64,000 nucleotides of DNA from Liolophura sinensis. Taxonomy: Eukaryota; Mollusca; Polyplacophora; Chitonida; Chitonidae. The position numbers were made by a program, and so were the translations under genes. The stretch lies in assembly GCF_032854445.1 (NCBI RefSeq), contig NC_088297.1, positions 22,085,127 to 22,149,126 on the forward strand, given 5' to 3'. Every line of letters starts with the position of its first letter. The stretch's first letter is position 1. Of the stretch, positions 1 to 9,300 are shown piece after piece. The notes under the pieces were generated by a model, which saw only the letters and a program-made list of their open reading frames with translations, had not been told where the DNA came from and did no database searches.

Positions 1-565
1 TACATGTATGAAAGATAACATAGTCTTGTCTCAGACGTACAGGTTGTCTTCCTGTGGATTGCGTCGGTGTTTAAGAACAAACTCCATCCACACGAAAACA
101 TTTTAGAAGATCATTGGGCAAAAAAAAAGCATATCTATCCCATAAGCGTTGTAGTTTTCTTACTTGCCTGCCTATGGTATATTTCTGATGTATACCTGGG
201 TGCATAACACTCGCTGAAGTCGTTGATTAAATCTAAGGTTTGTTGCTCACTAAAGGTATTCAGCACTATTCGATCAATTTTATTTCTTCTCACGATGAAT
301 CTCTTAACGATTTCTTAAAAAAGAAATCTGAGTGTATCAAGTTAATTGTAGTTAATCCCATTAAAAAACATCTGAAGAAAATTTCGAGCAATAAAAATTT
401 TTTCTCTGCATTGATTGATTATGTATTGCTCTTTAATGCAGTATAATTAAGAATATTTCGCTTATTTACGTTCGATCCTTTCTATCGGCAGGGTAAACCG
501 AAAGGCTCGACGTTTGTAGCTGTAATCGGCTTCAGTAAGGTCAGTACCCATACTTCTATATTCAG

Positions 566-711
566 GGAGCCCTCGACTGATTGGACATGCGCTGTACTTC
601 TTGACCTACACCTCACCAAATGGCCGCTCAGTTTGCCAGTAGGACCTCTACATGGGGCCGGGCTTTCGTAATCAAGGGATCGGTTCACGACTATTGAAGA
701 GAGTGGCACAG
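566..711 (+). pseudogene. Broken copy of SSAT exon 4
   Basis: This 146-nt block has the same length and phase as exon 4 of the acetyltransferase at 11886-12031, with an AG acceptor (ending 565) and a GTACGT donor (712). Read in the expected phase it gives PRLIGHALYF, then DLYMGPGFRNQGIGSRLLKR, which matches the acetyl-CoA-binding part of the GNAT fold. A TAG at 640-642 replaces the conserved glutamate of the E-D-L motif, which is GAG in the sister copy at 16069-16214. It is therefore a pseudo-exon. No other exon of the gene lies within this copy. Confidence 0.85.
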
Positions 712-738
712 GTACGTATACACCCCGGCGTGGTGACA

Positions 739-960
739 GTGTGATAGCTGGCAAATGGTTATATTTAACCGGTGGAATATGTCCTCTTGTCAGTTTACCT
801 CAGTCAGGGTTTTATTCTGACTGTACATGTGAATGCATAAATAGTAGTACATTACCCCCCCCCCCCCCCAACTCCCTTCCTAGACAAACCTTCCGACGTA
901 AGAACCGAGCCTCCGACGTCGTTGCGGTAAACGGCTAGGTGCTATAAGTATAACAGTCTG
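739..960 (+). repeat. Dispersed repeat R1, copy 1
   Basis: It shares 'gtgatagctg', 'aaccggtg', 'catgtgaatgc' and 'ccttccgacgtaagaac' in order with 18540-18790. Weaker matches occur at 20315-20560 and 62915-63160. It contains a run of about 16 C at 846-861. The element class is unknown; no coding capacity is seen. Confidence 0.65.
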
Positions 961-1122
961 AGGGTTTAGCCAGTTTCTTAGAACATATTACATTCGAATT
1001 CAGCTCCGTCTCCTAGTCAGGAAGTATAATGGTCATTTACTTGCTGGTTTTCTGGTTTCTTTACTATTCCCTACACCCACCAATCCGCTCACCAAAGCGT
1101 CCACCAAACCGCCAATCAACAT

Positions 1123-1240
1123 ATATTTATTTATTTATTTGATTGAAATTTTACCCTGTACTCAAGATTATTTCACTTGTACGACGGCAACCAGCATGAT
1201 GATAGGAGGAAACTGGGTAAAGCCCGGGGAAATCGCCACG
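1123..1240 (-). mobile_element. SINE 3' half, reverse orientation
   Basis: The (ttta)n tail complement is followed by 'gtactcaagattatttcact', 'gtacgacggcaaccagc' and 'aggaggaaac', which is the reverse complement of the common SINE 3' core in this window. The tRNA-like head is missing. Confidence 0.75.
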
Positions 1241-1692
1241 ATAGAACAAAAGTGCTTATAAATACAGACCTTTTTAACACCTAGTTCAATAAATTGAAAA
1301 TTTGTATCAAATATCACAAATACTCACATATGTCAAAGATACTCTTTATCTAGTTAATAGTGAACAAAAGCCTTTTATTATTCATATAACGGTGAAATAT
1401 CAGGATTTCCTGCACTGATGATATCTCACTGGCTCAGTTAGATGTCACTTGTGGTATTACACACCCAGACGCCATGATGTCAAAAAAGAAACATTTTGTT
1501 TTACGACGTTCCAGTCCAAGCTTAGCCGAATGACGTCATAACATAAAGGCAGTCAACTTTAACACTCCTACGTCAAGCAACAAGTTACGTCATGTACATC
1601 ATCAAGCTATATACACAGGTCTGTGGAAGTCGGCAGATAAAAACATTGTTTAAACTTGATCAAATATGCAAAATCATGATATTGTCAAAATA

Positions 1693-1852
1693 TAAACAGA
1701 ATATTGCTCCGTGAAGGTTGAATATCATAAATATTTTTCTCCTGAAAGGTGGAGACGATAACCTATTCGACACTTTGCGTCTGGTGAGTTATCATTTTCA
1801 CCTCTTAACGGAAACATATTTATGATATTTAACCTTCACTGTGCTGATCAAC
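1693..1852. mobile_element. MITE-like hairpin element, copy 1
   Basis: The left arm at 1711-1734 (starting gtgaaggttgaatatcat) pairs with the right arm at 1816-1839 with one mismatch in 24. The inner part (gaaaggtggagacgataac, then ttatcattttcacctctt) also pairs partly, so the whole element can fold. A second copy lies at 34860-34995. It has no coding capacity, as expected of a non-autonomous element; its superfamily is unknown. Confidence 0.6.
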
Positions 1853-1865
1853 AGCTAGTACTCTT

Positions 1866-2800
1866 ATAGGCTTGAGGTGTACACCTCAGTTTGAGGTGTA
1901 GATGAGGTATATCATCAGCCAAAAATATGCATTCACCTCAGATATACCTCCTGAACTTAGAACACTTTTTGAATATGAGATAAAATGTACCTCAGAGCCA
2001 CCTCAGCACTTAAAAAAAAAGCACTAAGAAGATATACCTTAGGTACAGCTCAGAAGCTTTGAAAGTTGAAAAAAATTTATGTTGTACCTCAGGTACACCT
2101 TAGAGACTTGAAAAGGTTTAAAATAAGAAATCAGATTTGGACATTTACTGCAAACAAAATGGTGAATACAAAATTACAAGTGTTTGTGCATCTACAAAAA
2201 ATGAATACAAGCCTTTGCTTCACCCTATGCTGATTTCCCATACTTTGGGCAAATATTGACCAATCAGAGAGCATGAATCTATTTTCCCCTCGATCATTCC
2301 AAGGTGACTGCCCTTAAAGATGTGCAGGTCTAGGCTGTCGGAAAACAAGCCCAATTATGCACTGACGGATGTTTCCTGGTGCAGAATTTATTAAGTTCTA
2401 AATTGCTTAGAAAAGGAGTCGGCCTAAATTTTGACCAAGCAGAGAAAGACTCATGTAAATTTATATCACTGTTGTTGTAAACCAGGTTAGATTTACAGAT
2501 AGGCCTACTATAAACAAAGACTTGCACCTTACAAACTTACAACTTGATCTACAATTCCTACAGAAAATGTCTAAGTTTTGAGGTTGTTTTCTATCAAAAT
2601 AAAGGTGAAAACAGTGTGTTAAATGTGAGTTACACTCGGGTACATCCTCCTTGTACATCAGCATACACCCAAGCTGTAACTTGAGTACACCTCAGACATC
2701 CAGTTTTTACCAACTCTTTCCAGGGTACACCACCACTGAGGTGTACTTTAGGTGTATTTTAGGTATTAATTTGTATAATTGGTAGAACCTCAGATACACC
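1866..2800. repeat. Cluster of AGGTGTA / TACACCTCA motifs
   Basis: About a dozen short copies of TACACCTCA, TACCTCAG or their complements are spaced irregularly over 0.9 kb, near 1873-1912, 1935-1950, 1987-2005, 2035-2110, 2680-2690, 2705-2770 and 2788-2800. The first holds a perfect 16-bp palindrome, TGAGGTGTACACCTCA, at 1873-1888. It may be a decayed tandem repeat or a clustered binding site. No gene is seen here or from 2800 to 3140. Confidence 0.45.
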
Positions 2801-3180
2801 TTCAAATGTGGTCACAGTTTGCTCTGTGACGGCGGTGTCACAGAAATTCAAAATTCGATCCTTGTCAGATTGTAAGGATTGACAGATCACATTGTACTAA
2901 AAGCAATCGAGAGCTCCTGTACGAGCGAGTGAGTAAAGGCCGCCGGTGAATCAGCGTCTGGTATCCACGTTTGACGAGAATATCGAACTACGACCTTGGG
3001 TGAAATCAGACTGTGCGGAGATTACCAGGCTTATTAATGTGGGTGATGGTACGTGATGTTGTACTGTCTGTGTTTATATGCAGGTTAATGAACATCTAGA
3101 TTTGTAGGTCGCCGTACATATGAATATTGATATTGAGTTACCCCCCCCCCCCCACCCTTCGAAACTACATGTACTCTCCA

Positions 3181-3263
3181 ATGATCCTGCGGATGGTCGT
3201 AGGTTTCCCTCGGATTCTACCCATTGGTGTTAAAACACCAATAAAATTAAGAAATAAATCAAT
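3181..3263 (+). mobile_element. SINE 3' fragment with internal deletion
   Basis: 'tgatcctgcggatggtcgta' is followed by 'ggtttccctcggattctacc' and then 'gttaaaacaccaataaaatt', matching SINE core and tail with the middle missing. A C-run precedes it at about 3140-3153. Confidence 0.6.
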
Positions 3264-3734
3264 AACTCTACAATGTTCACCGCGCTACTCTGAGTCATGG
3301 CGTACATGATAAAGTTTTGATGCTTTCTTGTTTCAAAAAACTAGGTTATACCTCGTCTGTCAGCCTTGTCAGTCGCTCGCGTATCATTTTTCTGGACTTT
3401 CATCAATAAGAAAAAAGCAGTTCATAGGATTGAATTCATAGCTTGGTACAAGGCTTCATCATAATGGCTTATAGATCAAATCTATTTTCGACCTCTTAAT
3501 TTCGTCCATTTTTGACAAAATTATTTCTGTGTTTGTGAAATTTCTGGTGGAATTTGGCAATTCTACCGAACAGATTTTTGTTTTAACTATTGATTATTCT
3601 GAAATGAAATTTGATACCTTTACATGACTTCAAGGAAATACGCTACAGACAAAGTTCAGCATGCTCTGTCAGAGGACAGAAGAATGTCACGAAAATTAAT
3701 GAACTAGTGTCCTGGTTTCCATCTTTCCAATTTC
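3264..3734. other. Stretch with no recognised feature
   Basis: AT-rich sequence. I see no exon with usable splice signals, and no repeat shared with the rest of the window. Confidence 0.4.
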
Positions 3735-4010
3735 ATTTCAATAGGGGAGTTTCGAGTTCGAACTCTTTTGTCGATAAAGGTAAAAATACTCCTCCTGTAT
3801 CATGTAATCTGTTGACATTAATTTACCCATCCCTTGTCGGAACATTTTCTGGATGGACCACTGACACCGCTTTGCTTCAGGAACTTTTAAAGTTCACAAA
3901 GGTTCAGGTCTTCAATTTTCTGCATTCTTGGTTTATTCTAAACAATTTTCTCGGAAACCCTTTTCAGGCGCCCATTTTGTGATAAATGTAATCAAAAATA
4001 GTTGCCTAAC
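3735..4010 (+). repeat. Dispersed fold-back-like element, left-arm copy
   Basis: It begins 'aggggagtttcgagttcgaa', around a perfect 12-bp palindrome GAGTTCGAACTC. The later part (aggaacttttaaagttcac ... taaatgtaatcaaaa ... cctaacg) aligns with 33195-33330. There the complementary arm is found on the other side (33355-33395). Each copy keeps one arm. Confidence 0.4.
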
Positions 4011-4017
4011 GATTCTG

Positions 4018-4082
4018 ACTGGTCACGTGGTACAGCAGGACGCTTTGTATCTTCAGCGATAGACGTGTGCGGGTTCAAAACT
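4018..4082 (+). mobile_element. tRNA-like SINE head fragment
   Basis: 'ggtcacgtggtacagcagg' resembles an A-box region and 'tgcgggttcaaaactcc' resembles a B box about 45 bases later. The stems do not pair as a full tRNA, so a decayed SINE head is more likely than a tRNA gene. Confidence 0.35.
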
Positions 4083-4227
4083 CCACTATTACATTCCTGT
4101 TGACCAAAGAAATACGGAATCGTATTTGGGGATTGTTGACATACATTTTATCGAGAAAACGAAGCGAAACTAGATAGCTGTGACATTTTCTCATCTGTCC
4201 AGTGTTTACATAGAATTCTGTTATGTT

Positions 4228-4680
4228 ACTGAAGACGAAAGCGGCCACTCGCATTCTGGAGCCGCGTCTTTTAATACACGCGGGTCGAGAACTCGAGAGT
4301 CGAGATTAACAAAAGCCATGGGAAAAAAAATTGCGCGGTTTGCCTAATCTCGACTCGCGGGTTTTATAACAGGACACGCAAGTAGAGAATGCGAGATCAG
4401 TGAAACCGCGCGATATTATTGCTAATCTGGCTCAGTTTGTTAAAAATCGAGCGAGAATATCTTAAACAAATGCGCGGTTTTTGCTACTCTCACACTTTCG
4501 AGCGTCCCGTCATAGACCTCGCGGGTCGACAACACGACAGTCGAGATTGCCAAAAGCCGCGCAATTTCTCTGGTTTTTCGTGTGCGGTATTTAACAACAA
4601 CTGCTTCAGATTTGCAATAAAATCGCGCGGCTTCACCAATCTCGCATTCTGGAGTTCTCGACCTGCGCGTCCTGTCATAA
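4228..4680. mobile_element. Three consecutive fold-back units (GC-rich arms)
   Basis: Three inverted-repeat pairs follow one another: arms about 4279-4310 with 4338-4375, 4381-4411 with 4471-4505, and 4519-4562 with 4624-4668. All arms are versions of one sequence built from CGCGGGTCGA, GAGTCGAGATT and AAAGCCGCGC. A lone right arm at 4228-4266 suggests a fourth, truncated unit. The arms are far richer in CpG than their surroundings. Open frames on both strands follow from the symmetry and are not taken as genes. Confidence 0.65.
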
Positions 4681-5001
4681 AAATGAGATACTGGAAAATG
4701 GAGATGCATGATGCAAACTGGAAATACATGGCATAGGAGCTATAAATTTGTACAGTAAATGATAATTCAAACTCACAATAAAAGTCTTTCTAAAACGGCA
4801 GCCGGTTTTGACAGGATGTTCTGGCTGGGACACTGTACATATCCTCATCAGCACAAGGACAAGGCACGTTAACCATAAAGTCTACTGGACAGACCCGTCT
4901 AGCTTTGTGTTCCGTCCTGGAATAGGGAATTTTCAAGATAGGGACTACACACAACCTCCAGCCCTTACTGGTCAGTAATTGGCGGGCAACGCTATACACA
5001 T

Positions 5002-5338
5002 AGAGCTTGCGTCGCTCTCTACCTGTCGCTTTACATCGAGGTCACTGGGGTCACGGAGATAAGGCAGGAAGTGATGACAGATAACACAAACAATCCGTCT
5101 CCATCTTTATCTCTAATAATACTCAATACACACACATTGTCTTCATCTGTATAGTATGTACAACATGATTCTAACCAAAACCTAAAACAACTTTATTGAT
5201 GAATGCTGACTAAATAGATCCTCGGGAGGACACACGTGATGAGGCTAAGCCTAAACAAGCTTACGTGTCTGTCACAGGTCAAGCTTGTCTATTGATGGCT
5301 GTGATGTAAAGCGTCAGGTAGAGAGCGACGCATGCGCT
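5002..5338. mobile_element. MITE-like element with 36-bp terminal inverted repeats
   Basis: 5002-5037 (agagcttgcgtcgctctcta, then cctgtcgctttacatc) is the reverse complement of 5303-5338 with 3 mismatches in 36. The 265 bases between show no coding frame. Size and structure fit a non-autonomous DNA transposon. No clear target-site duplication was found by eye. Confidence 0.55.
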
Positions 5339-6265
5339 AAAACGGCTTGGGGCAGCGCTTTATATCTTTGAGATTGTCGTACATGGAAGAACCTTCCACA
5401 AATATGGCAGTCACATGCATCTCGCTCCGCTGATGAAAAACTGCACACGCAAACGGATAAAATACAAAGAAATATGCACGTTTTAGTCCAGGCTATAGTC
5501 TTTGAATATTTGTTCATCTTCTTTTTCTGGGGTTTTTATATATGTTGTGTATATTCACTGTTTGATGACGATGCTTTTGAACCTTTGATTGTTAGGCTAT
5601 GTTTAGCATAAACCGAGGTTGTAGTTGAAAGCAAATTTGTTGATATCTGACTGCCGAAGGCCTTTATGGTTACACATGGGCAATTCAGGGAAATGGGTTC
5701 AAGATTTGCCTCCGAACTAAAGAGTGAAAAAGCACTGATTGGATAAAACCGCCATACAGACATTTTAGGTTGTTGATGCAAAATAAATTTCTGCACTTTT
5801 TGGTTTGCACCTAGTTAAAATATATCAGAATTTTGTTAGTTTTTGGATAGATCTGAAAACCGTTTAGCCAGTGTAACTTCCTACGCCCCTGGAGGTTACC
5901 AAGGTAACAGATTGCTATGACTTCACTTCCAGCAACCAAAGCTCAAAAATGGGCGTCAAGCTAGGTTGATTTTTGACATGTTGTAGAGAAAAGTGCAAGC
6001 TGCATGTAGTGGTATGGCATTGTACGGCGCGGAAGTTAGGGCATATATGCTTTTGAGCTTGAAGTTGACAAATTTACTACATAAATACTAAGGGAAATCA
6101 ATACGCTTGCGGAACCTCAAACTCACACTGAGAAAGCTTGCCTTCTATATCCGACCTAGTTTTACACTGAAAACCAAGGGTGTGTGAGTACTTTGTTCAC
6201 GGCCCGGTCATACACCGTACAAGTGGGAAAATCCACACAGCATTTTACGACAGCTGGGTGCAGAA
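5339..6265 (+). promoter_or_regulatory. Upstream region of the SSAT gene (5' end not resolved)
   Basis: The transcription start cannot be fixed. A TATA-like 'gcatatatgc' near 6040 and a GC-rich 'ggcgcggaagt' with an ETS-like core near 6027 are the only promoter-like strings I see. An in-frame TGA at 6185-6187 upstream of the ATG shows that the reading frame does not extend further within this exon. Confidence 0.25.
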
Positions 6266-6343
6266 ATGGCCACCGACATCCCAGGAGTCGTCATCCGACC
6301 TGCCGAAAAGACTGACTGCGCTGAAATAGCTCGCTTGATAAAG
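6266..6343 (+). CDS. SAT2-like: SSAT coding exon 1
   Basis: 26 codons (M1-K26), ending ...ARLIK, with donor AAG|GTACGG. It carries the first beta-strand and first helix of the GNAT fold. The open frame runs past the donor to 6451, but the residues beyond 6343 do not resemble the family. Confidence 0.93.
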
Positions 6344-9300
6344 GTACGGGTTTGCATCACGTCCAAAATACATGTACTGGTAGCACGTTGTGAATATCGC
6401 CGTTTCTCAGACGGGTTGGCCGCGTGTTGGCACGCTAGCGCAGCAGATTGAGTGAGGAGCATCTAGAGCAATGCGATCGCTGTGAGTTCCAGTAAAGCTT
6501 ACGCTTGTTTCCTCTTCACTCGTACGTGGGGAGGTTTTTCAGCAACCTGCAGACAGTCGTGGGTTCCTCTGGGTTTGACCCGGTTTCGTCTATTATGTCG
6601 GCCGCCGTAGTATAAGCGAACTATTCTTAAGTACAGCGGAAAACACTGATCAAAAAAGTGAATTCCCCAACAGCCGAGGTGATGTTTACATGTGTTTCAG
6701 GCGACCTTGATGAGGGGACTGTCGCCGGGCGAATCAACGTTTGGGGCTGTTGTACACTTCATGACCACTAATCTCACATCCAGAAGATAACGGGTTCGAA
6801 TCCGCACATGATTGCATATTACTGGAGTTTTTTGTCGGCTAAGTATATGTTGTCCGGTTTTTAAACGGATTGTGACCATCCTTTTCTGCCAATGATACGC
6901 GTTATAGCGAGAGAAATTTGAGAGCTACATCTAAATCACCCCATCCTCCGAATACAAGAGGTGTTTGGGTGTAGCCCAGGTGAGCACCAGTCTTTCTAGC
7001 AAAGACAGCTTGCACGGGTGATGGAGAATTTGAATGGATTGGGTTTGTTTTCAAGCAACCTGTGTGGTGATTATAACGACTATGTATGTTAACCTACTTC
7101 ACGTCCCAGGCCTGAGTTTTACCTATATATGTATGTGGATATGAACATACCCTGTTTTAGTGGATATAAGCACTTCGTTTTTCTCAGCCGCACGCCTCTG
7201 TGATTGTGACGCGTCCATGTGTAAATATAATTGTGTAACGTATGCTGAAAAAAGACTGGTGCTTGTATGTATAAAACACGGTGTGGCTAACAGTTCCATT
7301 ACAGTTGTCTGCCTTGGTTTTATACTATCTTTTTGAATCTGTAGTGGTATTAGTTATTGTGTTACTTGGTTGTTGTTTGACACTACATACATACATATAT
7401 ATGAATAACCTCATAACACCATCGCTGTCAGGTGGATGGGCGGAGCAAACAATATACCTGCAACAAATTCATCACAAAATTTTCACGTCAGAGCACATTT
7501 AAACTATTGCGGGATCTATTTTTCAACACCCATCACCGTTATCATGCTCTACTGATCTAGATCTAAACCATGTAGATTAGGAATGCTCCATATTTACTTC
7601 ATATAGTTCCGTGTTCGAATCCAGTTCTCGCTGTTTCATGCCAGGGCGTTCGTTACGTCACTAATGAATGTATGTACAAGAAACCGACGGTATACATTAT
7701 AACTGCAGTCTAAGGTAGGTACCGTAAAAGAATTTACCTCATTATCGCAAGGGCTAGTGGGGACAGAGCCGTCAGAACTTCCCGCACCAGGAATTCGCGA
7801 AAAATCTCATGTATGTCCTTGGCTGGTGTTTGTGTATGTCTGTATGCTTGGGGTTTATCGTCGTATTTAACAATTTTCCAGCCGTATAACGACGAGGAGT
7901 CATTGGGGGTGTGTACATATATTGTGTCTTCTTATGTCAGGGCGAGTACATGTCAGCACAGAATTATGTCTGGGGCGGAGGACACCAGACATGACAGCCA
8001 ATTCAGCCATTCAAACATTCCAGTCACATTATGCTGACTTTGAGTCAACCAGTCTCGTTTCCGTGCTTTATGCTGTCAGTGGTGAGCGCCATTGGAGACA
8101 GCGACAAGTGCAATTTCAGGTGCCATTGTTCATGTCTTTGGTATGAGCCGACGACTGGTGTTTAAGACAAAGTGCCAAAGACATTATTAAGCTGGTTGGA
8201 TTTAATCAGCCTGAACTAGAAATAAGCTCATGCTACTGTTTTATGCCTTATCCTAGGATCTCGCTGAATATGAAGGACACCGGGATCATGCTAAACTCAC
8301 TAAAGAAGGTAAGATATTAAAGCGAATAAGTATTTATTTCATTTATTTGATTGGCGTTTTACGCCGTACTCAAGAATATTTCACTTATACGACATCGGCC
8401 AGCATTATGGTTAGATAAACCCACGACCATCCGCAGGTAGCTGGAAGACCTTCCCACGTACGGCTGGAGGAATGCAGGATGAGCTGGACTTGAACTCGCA
8501 GGGCCCGCATTGGTGAGAGGCTCCTGGGTCATTACGTTGCGCTAGCGGGCTAACCAAATGAGCCACGGGCCCCCTTCTAAATAAGTAGGGTGACAAAACT
8601 TATCCATGTAGGTAAATCAGTTTGAGTTCAAAAGTAGGATAATTAGATTCATACTTGTCATTTTAAGACAGTAAGGGAAGTTAAAATGTCGGTAAACATG
8701 CCATAATCAACACCAGCTCATTTAGAAATGACACAGGGTCCAGGATCACGAAGGGGTCTTAGTCTTAAGTTAAAATTTCGATTTTTAAAGTTTGTATGTT
8801 TTGATTAAAATTTGTCTTACCGTAGCTTACCCAGAATTTACGTTGTCAATCAATAATTTGAACTCGTTACACAAGAAATAAGAATTTTAAAGTGATGTGA
8901 AATTCTGATTTAAGTCTAAAATTGCCTCGTGGGGCCACGTCTCAAGTGGACATTTACGTCAGCCTCTGGTACCGATTCCACAAAGCAGATTTTGAGTTAA
9001 CTTTAATTTAAAACCATGTTACAGTTTTCAGTTTTTGCCAGAAGTAGTGGTAATTTTGATGCACTTCTCATACGATGACACTTTAATGTATTCGAATTTT
9101 TAATTTCTAGGGCCTAAGACAAGTTCGAAAATCATATTTTAAATTTGACATAAATCAGCCCCTGGGATCGATTCCACAAAGCCATTTCTGGCTACGATTT
9201 TGTAGCTTGTTTTGGGGTATTAGAAATTCCAATTTTGATTATCTCATGAATTTTATCTTAAGACAAACCTGTAAAAAAGTCAACTTCCAGTACAAAATAT

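Larger units (their letters stand above)
1..1300 (+). repeat. Truncated copy of a segmental duplication (partner 15516-19230)
   Basis: Base 1 onward aligns with 15516 onward with few mismatches as far as about 735. It then jumps to the equivalent of about 18545 and continues to about 1300, matching to about 19225. So this copy lacks some 2.3 kb present in the partner (about 16238-18545), including the last acetyltransferase-like exon. The junction falls in 'gtggtgac/agtgtgatag' near 735-741. The left end lies outside the window. Confidence 0.85.

Noticed and set aside
6344-6451. Read-through of SSAT exon 1 to the stop at 6449-6451
   Set aside because: The family sequence stops at RLIK and resumes at 8257. 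The donor GTACGG is good and the read-through runs into SINE sequence.
6730-6840. tRNA gene
   Set aside because: The B box is good, but no acceptor or D stem pairing was found; more likely a SINE remnant. The same reasoning applies at 4018, 11150, 32380 and 56700.
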